A DNA stretch of 64,000 nt. It comes from Lacrimispora sinapis (GTDB lineage: Bacteria > Bacillota > Clostridia > Lachnospirales > Lachnospiraceae). Below the pieces are notes generated by a model. It had not been told where the DNA came from and made no database searches. It saw only the letters and a list, made by a program, of their open reading frames with translations. How positions within the stretch are numbered: the first letter of the stretch is position 1; every line of letters starts with the position of its first letter. Made by a program: the position numbers and the translations under genes. Below are positions 53,171 to 60,167 of the stretch, piece after piece. Where the stretch lies: contig NZ_CP141832.1 of the NCBI RefSeq assembly GCF_043633585.1, positions 2,170,001 through 2,234,000 on the forward strand, written 5' to 3'.

Positions 53171-54204
53171 ATAACTACCTTCCAATCCCGGACAGCCAAA
53201 GCCACGGTGACACCGCTCATTGCCTGTTTTTTTACCAAAAGCGTTCCGCCGCCGGACTCTTTTACGCAGACAGCGGCTGCCCGTTCGCATACGTTATCAA
53301 CACCTGTGATCTGTTTTACAAAAGAGGAAGCTGAAAATTCTCCTTCTGCCCCACAAAGAACCTCTGCCGGATAGGTAACGAAGTCAATTTTCCGGGAAGC
53401 TGCAAATTCACAGATTCCTGCTTCCTCTTTCTTTATATCAATGCTGGCGCATATAGCCAGACTTTCTTTGCTTATGTTCCATTCCTTCAGTACCTGTTCC
53501 ACAGCCGCTTTTATTGCCTCACCAGAAACTCCCTTCCGGCACCCAAGCCCCAAAACCACAATTTTCGGAACCAGCTTTAAACTGTTATTTCGCTCTTCTT
53601 CTATTCTGTCTTTGATGGTGATATAAAGATCAGCCGTACCAGGCTGGTTCATGGCCAGTCCTTCCGGCAGCTGTCCTTCTACGGGGAAATCACTGAAAAA
53701 TCCTACCGTTTCCCCTTTTAAAAGTGCAGAGGAGACCACTTTGATCTTATGTACCTGAGTGATTATAAGCCCATGCTCTTTGGCAAACAGATCAACCGCA
53801 AATTTTCCGTGATTATCCGTAGCCGTGGTGATGACTGCCTGTGCCCCGGTTAGTGCTGCCACACGGTTGGCAAGCGCATTGGCTCCCCCTAAATGGCCGG
53901 ATAAAAGAGAGATGGCAAAACGTCCCGTATCATCTAAAACCACAACAGCGGGGTCTTTTTCCTTTCCCTGTAAAAAAGGAGCGATGGCGCGGACTGCAAT
54001 TCCTGCAGCTCCGATAAACAGGAGGCCCTCCTTTTGATAAAACTGCTCTCTGGTCCACTCCCTGACAGAACCATTTACCGGAAAAAGCCCCTGTTCTCCA
54101 GGGCCAAATCCCTGACATTCATCTCCGGCTTTTGTAAGCCCGGCCATAAGGTTCCGGCACAGCCTGGCTCCTGCTTCCGTAAAACAGATCAGGGAAAGTT
54201 TCAT
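53167..54204 (-). CDS. cbiG: Cobalt-precorrin-5A hydrolase
   Basis: A 345-residue protein that opens the delta-lactone and releases acetaldehyde. LLFIGAAGIAVRAIAPFLQGK and LLSGHLGGANALANRVAALTG are the N-terminal and central CbiG signatures. VVLGLGCRKGVSGEAIKAAV and CASIDIKKEEAGICEFAAS mark the C-terminal domain. It overlaps both neighbours by 4 bases, so this run is tightly coupled. Confidence 0.95.
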   Translation of the reverse strand: MKLSLICFTEAGARLCRNLMAGLTKAGDECQGFGPGEQGLFPVNGSVREWTREQFYQKEGLLFIGAAGIAVRAIAPFLQGKEKDPAVVVLDDTGRFAISLLSGHLGGANALANRVAALTGAQAVITTATDNHGKFAVDLFAKEHGLIITQVHKIKVVSSALLKGETVGFFSDFPVEGQLPEGLAMNQPGTADLYITIKDRIEEERNNSLKLVPKIVVLGLGCRKGVSGEAIKAAVEQVLKEWNISKESLAICASIDIKKEEAGICEFAASRKIDFVTYPAEVLCGAEGEFSASSFVKQITGVDNVCERAAAVCVKESGGGTLLVKKQAMSGVTVALAVRDWKVVI

Positions 54205-54968
54205 GACGGCTCACCGGTTCCTTTCCGGTACTCTGTGGTAAAATCCGGGTCATAAAGCTTGGACCGCTGGTAAGCATTCTGCGACACGGCATTGCCGACG
54301 ATGATCAATGCCGTCTTTTTGATGTTGTTCTTCTCAGCACTTTCCTTTAAAGTCCCTACCGTACAGATAACGGTTTTCTCTTCCTCCCAGGTCGCCTTAT
54401 AAACGATTGCTGCCGGGGTTTCTGGAAGATACCCGCCTTTGACCAGTTCTTCGGAAAGAGCCTTTAACATGCCGGTGCTCAGGAAAATCACCATGGTGGC
54501 ACCATGGGACGCAAAGGAGGCGATGGATTCTTTCTCCGGTACCGGAGTCCTGCCTGCCATGCGGGTGATGACAACGCTCTGGCTCACATCAGGAAGGGTG
54601 TATTCCATTTTAAGTGCGGAGGCGGCACCGCTCAAAGAGCTGACCCCCGGACATACCTCATAGGAAATGCCTCTCGCCTCAAGCTGGTCCATCTGCTCTC
54701 TGATGGCACCATAAAGACTGGGATCACCTGTATGAAGCCTTACCGTCATCTTTTGTTCCGATTCTGCTTTTTCTATTACAGAGATCACTTCTTCCAACGT
54801 CATCCTGGCACTGTCATAGACCAGACACTCTTCTTTTTTATAATCAAGCAGCTGCGGATTGACCAGGGAACCGGCATAAATAATCACATCAGCCTTTGAT
54901 AACAGTTCTTTTCCTCTCATTGTAATCAGGTCCGGTGCTCCCGGACCTGCTCCTACCATATGTACCAT
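54201..54968 (-). CDS. cbiF: Cobalt-precorrin-4 C11-methyltransferase
   Basis: A 255-residue tetrapyrrole methylase. VHMVGAGPGAPDLITMRGKE, DVIIYAGSLVNPQLL, RLHTGDPSLYGAIREQMDQL and CPGVSSLSGAASALKMEYTL are typical of CbiF/CobM. It follows cbiL by two bases and overlaps cbiG by four. CobA/SumT is excluded by the AGSLVNP and HTGDPS wording. Confidence 0.95.
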   Translation of the reverse strand: MVHMVGAGPGAPDLITMRGKELLSKADVIIYAGSLVNPQLLDYKKEECLVYDSARMTLEEVISVIEKAESEQKMTVRLHTGDPSLYGAIREQMDQLEARGISYEVCPGVSSLSGAASALKMEYTLPDVSQSVVITRMAGRTPVPEKESIASFASHGATMVIFLSTGMLKALSEELVKGGYLPETPAAIVYKATWEEEKTVICTVGTLKESAEKNNIKKTALIIVGNAVSQNAYQRSKLYDPDFTTEYRKGTGEPS

Positions 54969-54970
54969 GT

Positions 54971-55648
54971 CTACCTCACAATCAATAATGAATAATAACC
55001 TGCAGTTTCCGGAATTTCTTTGAATGAATGATAAACCCTCTCATCCGGCATTCCGCAGTTTTCCACCATCACCGCCTGAAGACCGGCGGTTTGGAGCTCT
55101 TCCTTTACAGATTGCAGCTGCCTGCCTGCTTTCATCAGCACCTTCACACCGGGCAGCTTTAATGCATCGGATATCTGATAGGAGGCCGGAATGATGTGCA
55201 GCTCCTCCCCTCCCGTTACCAGAGGGATATTCAGTCTGGCTGCCACCGCACAAAAGGAAGGGATACCGCTTTCCAGCCTGGTCTCAAAGCCTTCTTTTTC
55301 CACCCGTTCCGCCAAATAGGCAAAGGTGGAATAAATGCTCACATCACCAAGCGTGAGAAACCCTACGTCCTCTCCCCCCGCCAGATGCTCCATTACGGTC
55401 TTTGCCGCTTCATCGTGGCTTTTATTTAAGACCTCCCGGTCTTTTGTCATAGGCATATGTAAATAAAGACATTCTTTTTCTTCTATCTCCGGCACTGCTT
55501 GTACAGCGATCTGATATGCCGTACATAACGCTTTCTCCTTATGAGGAATGGCGATCACATTCATCTGCCTGATTCTTTTGACTGCTTTTAACGTCATCAG
55601 CTCCGGGTCACCCGGTCCGACTCCGATTCCATACATGATCCCTGCCAT
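54971..55648 (-). CDS. cbiL: Cobalt-precorrin-2 C20-methyltransferase
   Basis: A 225-residue tetrapyrrole methylase with YGIGVGPGDPELMTLKAVKR at the N-terminus, VGFLTLGDVSIYSTFAYLAE and ESGIPSFCAVAARLNIPLV in the middle, as in CbiL/CobI. Start ATG at 55648 follows AGGAGGATGAAAC. It lies three bases after the cbiD stop. Confidence 0.95.
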   Translation of the reverse strand: MAGIMYGIGVGPGDPELMTLKAVKRIRQMNVIAIPHKEKALCTAYQIAVQAVPEIEEKECLYLHMPMTKDREVLNKSHDEAAKTVMEHLAGGEDVGFLTLGDVSIYSTFAYLAERVEKEGFETRLESGIPSFCAVAARLNIPLVTGGEELHIIPASYQISDALKLPGVKVLMKAGRQLQSVKEELQTAGLQAVMVENCGMPDERVYHSFKEIPETAGYYSLLIVR

Positions 55649-55651
55649 GTT

Positions 55652-56845
55652 TCATCCTCCTGTAATTTCCGCGGGAACGGTTTCTTTTGCAAAATGACCG
55701 ATTAAATCCTCTGCTCCCTGGCTCATTCCAAGTATTCCATCTGCCGTGGAAAAGGTAACCACCTCCACACGCTTCCCGCCGCTCCATAACGTGGTATATT
55801 TCCGGATTCTCCGTACGACCTCTTCCATGACCGGCTTTAATATGCCATGTTCCTTTAGTATTCCGGCAGCCTCCTCCATGGTATTGGCACTTAATATAGC
55901 AGACTTCCGTTCATCCAAGTCTTTTATCACGGCACGGACGCAGTCCCATAGAATCTCCATGCGGCGGTCGCCGTACTTGGAATGGGTGTTATAGACGCCG
56001 CCTGCAACCTTGATCAGTTTCCCGATATGTCCTGCAAACAGGATTTGTTCAAAGCCCTCTTCTCCTGCCATTTCAAAAGCTTCTCCAATAAAATTGCTGC
56101 AGGTCACCCCTTCCCTCATGGAAAGGGAAAGGGTCTCTTTAATAAAGGCTTCCCCATAATTGCCGGGGGTCAATATAACACGCTTGTCACCTGCCACCGC
56201 CTTCATATGCAGTTCCAGGCGTATGGTGGCGGTAAGTGCATCTTCGCTCATGGGTTTCACGATTCCGGTCGTTCCAAGAACCGACAGTCCCCCTTCAATT
56301 CCAAGCTTTGAATTAAAGGTTTTTTCCGCCAGCTTTTTCCCCTCCGGCATGGAAATGGAGATTTTTAAAGGACCTTCAAACCCGGCTTGCCTCCGCGCCT
56401 CTTCCACGTTCTCAAAGATCATGGCCCTTGGCACCGGATTGATGGCCGGCAAGCCTACCGGACAGGATAGTCCTGGCCTGGTCACCCAGCCGATGCCTTC
56501 TCCTGCAGTTAAAAACAAAGGACCGGTCCCGTCTCCCCCGTCATAGCGGTAACAAGTCTTTTGCGCTTCAGCTTCGTCACCGTCAAAATGCCGGACTGCG
56601 GCAAAAACAAGGGCCTTGTCCGTCACATCAGGATCATCTCCCGCATCTTTTTGTACGGCACACTTGGCTTCCTGGTCTTTTATGACAACATGAAAAAGGG
56701 GCAGATCGGCTTCCGTCCCTTTTGGTGTCACAAGCTTCATATGTTGTAATTGATTCCCGGTGAGGAGCATGGCAGCGGCGGCCCTGGCCGCAGCAGCCGC
56801 ACATGTCCCCGTGGTATATCCGCTTCTTAATTGGTGTTTTTCCAT
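55652..56845 (-). CDS. cbiD: Cobalt-precorrin-5B C1-methyltransferase
   Basis: A 397-residue enzyme unrelated to the other methylases. The signature LRSGYTTGTCAAAAARAAA is at the N-terminus; GEGIGWVTRPGLSCPVGLPA, GIVKPMSEDALTATI and LFAGHIGKLIKVAGGVYNTH follow. It leads block A and marks the pathway as the anaerobic (early-cobalt) type. AGAGGAT precedes the start; the leader is only about 15 bases. Confidence 0.96.
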   Translation of the reverse strand: MEKHQLRSGYTTGTCAAAAARAAAAMLLTGNQLQHMKLVTPKGTEADLPLFHVVIKDQEAKCAVQKDAGDDPDVTDKALVFAAVRHFDGDEAEAQKTCYRYDGGDGTGPLFLTAGEGIGWVTRPGLSCPVGLPAINPVPRAMIFENVEEARRQAGFEGPLKISISMPEGKKLAEKTFNSKLGIEGGLSVLGTTGIVKPMSEDALTATIRLELHMKAVAGDKRVILTPGNYGEAFIKETLSLSMREGVTCSNFIGEAFEMAGEEGFEQILFAGHIGKLIKVAGGVYNTHSKYGDRRMEILWDCVRAVIKDLDERKSAILSANTMEEAAGILKEHGILKPVMEEVVRRIRKYTTLWSGGKRVEVVTFSTADGILGMSQGAEDLIGHFAKETVPAEITGG

Positions 56846-56866
56846 ATTTTATCCTCTTTGATGTAC

Positions 56867-56895
56867 ATTATAAAAGATTTTAGCCTATGGTGCAA
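56867..56895 (-). promoter_or_regulatory. Sigma-A promoter of cobalamin block A
   Basis: On the minus strand TTGCAC (56890-56895) and TATAAT (56867-56872) are 17 bases apart. The predicted start site is about 15 bases from the cbiD ATG, leaving no room for a B12 riboswitch. Confidence 0.8.
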
Positions 56896-56914
56896 GGACA
56901 TTCCTGCTTTTTGC

Positions 56915-57133
56915 CTACACCTCTTCTTTCTCCAAAGCCTCTTTTTTCAGTTCTCTTTTTCGTTTCGTAATGAGGCCGCCGATCCGGCCGCTCTCTTTTG
57001 CGGTAAGGCTGCGCCAGCCGCCGCTTACCACTTTATCTCCAAGTCCCAGTTCTGTAGCTATCTCAAATTTAAGTACTTCCTCCGGTTTCATATTGCGTGG
57101 ATCGAAGGGTTCATTCTTTTTTCCTTTTGACAT
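56915..57133 (-). CDS. Small acid-soluble spore protein, alpha/beta type
   Basis: A 72-residue DNA-binding spore protein. LKFEIATELGLGDKV contains the germination-protease-type site (EIA), and WRSLTAKESGRIGGLITKRK is the second conserved block with the GGxxxK/R ending. Rich in Lys and Glu, without cysteine or a membrane helix. A GAAAGGAGATGG site precedes the start. Such proteins coat spore DNA in the forespore; sigma-G control is expected but no clear sigma-G promoter was found. Confidence 0.93.
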   Translation of the reverse strand: MSKGKKNEPFDPRNMKPEEVLKFEIATELGLGDKVVSGGWRSLTAKESGRIGGLITKRKRELKKEALEKEEV

Positions 57134-57169
57134 CTTCTTCCATCTCCTTTCTCAAATCTAAGGCGTATC

Positions 57170-57218
57170 TGAAACCCGTTCGTTTCAAAATTCACCCTGG
57201 TGAGAGTATACCCTCTCA
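57170..57218. repeat. Pair of 6-6-6 inverted repeats upstream of the SASP gene
   Basis: TGAAAC-N6-GTTTCA (57170-57187) and TGAGAG-N6-CTCTCA (57201-57218) are both perfect dyads of the same design. Their centres are 31 bases apart, about three helical turns. They lie 37-85 bases before the SASP start. They could be operators or small hairpins. Confidence 0.6.
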
Positions 57219-57288
57219 AAATGGAATTAAACGTCAAAAGTTTTATAGAATAACAATTCCTTCCTATTCTGCCTTGATCCATGCATAT

Positions 57289-57477
57289 TTATTGTCTCGG
57301 AATAATCAGTGCCGCGATGAAATATGCTAAAATTCCAGTGCCCGAACAGGCAAACAGGACCCACAGAAGGCGGATGATCGTCGCATCTATGTTAAAATAT
57401 TCTCCGATTCCTCCACATACCCCGCAAAGCATTTTGTCTGTTTCTGAGCGGTATAACCGTTTCTGATTGTTCTCCAT
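57289..57477 (-). CDS. PspC-domain membrane protein (second copy)
   Basis: A 62-residue PspC domain: KRLYRSETDKMLCGVCGGIGEYFN followed by a hydrophobic stretch (IIRLLWVLFACSGTGILAYF) and the ending IAALIIP. It is closely related to the 80-residue PspC at the other end of the operon but is shorter. PspC proteins take part in membrane-stress responses. It starts 18 bases after the DUF4097 gene. Confidence 0.92.
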   Translation of the reverse strand: MENNQKRLYRSETDKMLCGVCGGIGEYFNIDATIIRLLWVLFACSGTGILAYFIAALIIPRQ

Positions 57478-57495
57478 TTTTATTTCTCCCTTCTG

Positions 57496-58395
57496 TTATA
57501 CTTGATTCATAAAATCCACTTCAATGGCGCCGACCTCACAGTCTAAATCCATGGTCTTGCCTGATCCGTTATCAATCTGTCTTTCGCTTCCAAAAGCCGC
57601 CATTCCTTCATCCCCTAACTCAATGGTTCCCAGCTTACAGCGTAAATCATAATCATAATCTTCCTTTTTTCCGTCAAGCTGAAGTTCGATGGCACCGGCC
57701 TGGCATTTGGCTGAAATACCGCCTGTGGTGGTTCCTGAAAATTCCACAACTCCGGCTTCGGCATCAGCGGTAAGCTTTCCTGCATTTCCCCGGTTGATTC
57801 TAATATATCCTGCTTTCGCTTCCAGATTCATTTCATCTGCAAAAAGTGCGTCGGCAACCAGCACAAGATCCGTATCCTGTCTTCCATGGATTTTTTTAGA
57901 ACGTTCCAAACTCATATCCACTCTGGAAAACCGGTAATCCTTGGGAATGTGAAGAGTAAAAACAAGATCTTCACCGCTGTCATAATTATTTCCAAAATAA
58001 CTGTCCAGCTTCAATTCCCCGTCATCTTCCTCAATGCTGTAATAGGAAGCATCCTTGTTGCAGAATACGGTGATTTCCTGGCCCGGTGAATCCTCCCGGA
58101 TAACCACCTTTCCGGCAGTGATCACACCACTTAGTTCTTTGATTCCTGTGGCAGTGTATATCGGTTCTCCCTGGTCTGCAAAATCAGCCGGATCATCCTC
58201 ATACGAAAACTTGTCATCACTCCAGAATTCCTGCTGGATCACATTGCCCAGCTCCTCTTTCCACCTGGCCGCGTGATCCGGCAGTACATCAATCAAATTT
58301 CCGCCAAATGCCGCTGAAACCGCCATTATGCCCCCGCCTATGAAAATACAGGAGATTCCGGCTATGATACACCCTTTTATAAATCTTCTCATCAA
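57496..58395 (-). CDS. DUF4097-type beta-repeat protein with membrane anchor
   Basis: A 299-residue protein with an N-terminal membrane helix (GCIIAGISCIFIGGGIMAVSA). The rest is a repetitive beta structure with recurring strands such as LSGVITAGKVVIRED, LVLVADALFADEMNLEAKAG and CEVAGAIEV-like turns (KAGYIRI, EAGVVEF, QAGAIEL, KLGTIEL, EVGAIEV). This regular repeat is the mark of DUF4097/LiaF-type domains. It overlaps the DUF1700 gene by 4 bases. Location: membrane-anchored, orientation unknown. Confidence 0.85.
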   Translation of the reverse strand: MMRRFIKGCIIAGISCIFIGGGIMAVSAAFGGNLIDVLPDHAARWKEELGNVIQQEFWSDDKFSYEDDPADFADQGEPIYTATGIKELSGVITAGKVVIREDSPGQEITVFCNKDASYYSIEEDDGELKLDSYFGNNYDSGEDLVFTLHIPKDYRFSRVDMSLERSKKIHGRQDTDLVLVADALFADEMNLEAKAGYIRINRGNAGKLTADAEAGVVEFSGTTTGGISAKCQAGAIELQLDGKKEDYDYDLRCKLGTIELGDEGMAAFGSERQIDNGSGKTMDLDCEVGAIEVDFMNQV

Positions 58396-59132
58396 CGGCT
58401 CCTCCTTCTATCAATGAAGTTCTGAATCATATTTACACAGCTGCGGAACAGGTAGGGAAGAAATTTACCGTAGAATGCAAAGCAGACTGCAAGCCCCAGA
58501 AATCCAAGTCCAAGGCCCAGGACACCGATCCCAATCAAGAGGGCTCCTCCCAGCGGGTGGAACGGCATGGAAATAAATCCGGCCACAATGAAGGCAGCTC
58601 CTGCCACAAAAAAAGCAAACGTAACTGCACCGGCCACGATGACCGCAGCTGCCAGGAGTCCTAACAATCCTCCAAGCAATCCCATGATTCCGCCTCCGAT
58701 GCCCAACAGCAAAGGCGATGCTGAAACAATGAGAAGGATCCAAATGATTATCTTCGCAATTTTATTGGTATTCTGAGATTTTTTCTCCTTTTTTTCACCT
58801 TCACCGGCTTCTCCTTCCAGGCGGCCGGATTCCTCTGTCGTCTCAGGCAGATCATAGTGCTTCGCCATCTGGTAATTCGGATCTTTGAACCGATCATCCC
58901 GGTACCCTTTTTCTGTAAATTCTCCCCCGTCTTTCAGATTGCCGGAAAGCTCTGTCCGAACAATGGCTGCGATACGTTCCGGACTTCCGAACTCTTTCAT
59001 TACCTGTTCCTCATTCTCCGGTCCCGCCTCCTCCAGATAATCCCTGTAATATTCGATGGCATCTGACTTTTCCTCATCCGGGATATCCGACAGTAAATAC
59101 TCCAGCCTTCGCATAAACTCTTCCCTGCTCAT
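58392..59132 (-). CDS. DUF1700 family membrane protein
   Basis: A 246-residue protein. The N-terminal 65 residues match DUF1700: EEFMRRLEYLLSDIPDEEKS, AIEYYRDYLEEAG and VMKEFGSPERIAAIVRTEL. An acidic-basic linker follows, then about four glycine-rich membrane helices (IIIWILLIVSASPLLLGIGG onwards). Genes of this family usually follow a PadR regulator, as here; the 4-base overlap with padR shows coupling. Biochemical role unknown. Confidence 0.9.
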   Translation of the reverse strand: MSREEFMRRLEYLLSDIPDEEKSDAIEYYRDYLEEAGPENEEQVMKEFGSPERIAAIVRTELSGNLKDGGEFTEKGYRDDRFKDPNYQMAKHYDLPETTEESGRLEGEAGEGEKKEKKSQNTNKIAKIIIWILLIVSASPLLLGIGGGIMGLLGGLLGLLAAAVIVAGAVTFAFFVAGAAFIVAGFISMPFHPLGGALLIGIGVLGLGLGFLGLAVCFAFYGKFLPYLFRSCVNMIQNFIDRRRSR

Positions 59133-59449
59133 ATATGTGCCTCCTCAAAAATCCGGGATATTTTCTGGGAATAAGTTTCCCACTCACCTTTATAGAGATT
59201 CAACTGAACCCTTCCCTTTTCCGTAATCTTATAATATCTCCGGTTTCTTCCGTCAAATGCCATATCATATACTTCCAGGCATTCTTCCTTCTGCAGCCTT
59301 CTCAGCACCGGATACAGGGTCGATTCCGATATTTCTATAACATTTCTCACATCCTGGGTGATTTTATAACCGTAGGTGCCTTCCTGATCCCTTGACACTA
59401 CCGCCAGGACAATGGCGTCCAATAATGCTGCTCCTGTGTTAAATACCAT
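59129..59449 (-). CDS. PadR-family transcriptional regulator
   Basis: A 106-residue winged-helix protein: LDAIVLAVVSRDQEGTYGYKI, ISESTLYPVLRRLQKEECLE (recognition helix) and RRYYKITEKGRVQLNLYKGE (wing). Start ATG at 59449 (MVFNTGAAL) follows GGAGTGGAC; the longer frame overlaps the PspC gene and looks unrelated. It probably represses its own operon through the AT-rich dyads upstream; inferred. Confidence 0.92.
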   Translation of the reverse strand: MVFNTGAALLDAIVLAVVSRDQEGTYGYKITQDVRNVIEISESTLYPVLRRLQKEECLEVYDMAFDGRNRRYYKITEKGRVQLNLYKGEWETYSQKISRIFEEAHI

Positions 59450-59492
59450 ATGTCCACTCCTATCTCTGCTGCCGGATAATATGCAACGTACC

Positions 59493-59735
59493 CTATATCT
59501 CCGGTGACTTGGGTATGATCGCCGCTGCAATAATATAAAAAAACAGACTTCCTCCTACCAGGGAGAATCCTACAAGAGAATGGAATAAGTATCTCCATGA
59601 CTGAAACATCATGAGAAATATCCATATTAACCTTATGAGGACCGGATCCACTGCAAAATACTCTCCGATTCCTCCGCAAACTCCACATATCACCTTGTTC
59701 TTTACTGAACGGTACAAACGTTTTGGTTCCTTCAT
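59493..59735 (-). CDS. PspC-domain membrane protein (first copy)
   Basis: An 80-residue protein: KRLYRSVKNKVICGVCGGIGEYFA, then a hydrophobic segment interrupted by MMFQSWRYLFHS and ending FFYIIAAAIIPKSPEI. First gene of the PspC-PadR-DUF1700-DUF4097-PspC operon, with an AAAGGAAAGGAAGG site. Membrane-stress role by family knowledge only. Confidence 0.92.
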   Translation of the reverse strand: MKEPKRLYRSVKNKVICGVCGGIGEYFAVDPVLIRLIWIFLMMFQSWRYLFHSLVGFSLVGGSLFFYIIAAAIIPKSPEI

Positions 59736-59778
59736 TGGTACCTTCCTTTCCTTTTGCTTTGTTCTATATCCAAATATA

Positions 59779-59816
59779 ATACTATTTTAAATTTTATATT
59801 ATATCCTGTATAGTAT
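59779..59816. repeat. Inverted repeat in the PspC-PadR operon leader (possible PadR operator)
   Basis: ATACTAT (59779-59785) and ATAGTAT (59810-59816) are inverted around a 24-base AT-rich spacer, just downstream of the promoter -10. No other GC-rich structure is present. Confidence 0.4.
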
Positions 59817-59818
59817 AT

Positions 59819-59847
59819 ATTATATGTTGTATAATATTGTTTGTCAA
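59819..59847 (-). promoter_or_regulatory. Consensus sigma-A promoter of the PspC-PadR operon
   Basis: TTGACA (59842-59847) and TATAAT (59819-59824) on the minus strand are perfect and 17 bases apart. Such a strong promoter fits tight repression. Confidence 0.85.
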
Positions 59848-60097
59848 CACTTATTATATCCATTCTTAATGGACCTTGATAAGTATTAACGCCAACCTGT
59901 TATCCAAATTGCTGGTTTTCCAAAGAATTGCTGGTTTAACTCCTGGAAGAAACTGGTGATTTTGGATATTATCTCTATTTCTCGTCTAGTATTTTTATAA
60001 TAATTCAAAAAATATATTGTTATTTCATTAATATAAGGATATCTTTTATGGATTATTACAGAATGTCGAACTATGGAGAAAATTGTCTATAACCAAC
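59848..60097. other. AT-rich divergent intergenic region without a gene
   Basis: The 432-base gap between the PspC gene and the chemotaxis gene holds the two divergent promoters. Otherwise it shows a direct repeat AATTGCTGGTTT (59907-59918 and 59926-59937, 19-base period) and TGTCGAA (60064-60070), a perfect Spo0A-box core, about 30 bases upstream of the chemotaxis-gene -35. No convincing gene was seen. Confidence 0.6.
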
Positions 60098-60126
60098 TTG
60101 ACTTTTCCTATTCACGGTGACATAAT
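60098..60126 (+). promoter_or_regulatory. Sigma-A-like promoter of the chemotaxis receptor gene
   Basis: TTGACT (60098-60103) and CATAAT (60121-60126) are 17 bases apart, about 40 bases before the start codon. No sigma-D (flagellar) type sequence was found. Confidence 0.7.
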
Positions 60127-60167
60127 ACAATCGTAATTCAAGTTATTTTTGCAGAGAGGGAAAACGC

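Noticed and set aside
56846..56914. Possible cobalamin riboswitch before cbiD
   Set aside because: The gap between cbiD and the SASP gene is only 69 bases and holds a consensus promoter; no B12-box-like sequence was seen.
59907..59937. Direct repeat AATTGCTGGTTT (twice) as the start of a CRISPR or tandem array
   Set aside because: Only two copies with a 7-base gap, no further units and no cas genes.
60048..60092. 14-codon open frame (MDYYRMSNYGENCL) with a weak AAGGAT site
   Set aside because: It lies upstream of the mapped-looking chemotaxis promoter, is very short, and nothing else supports translation.
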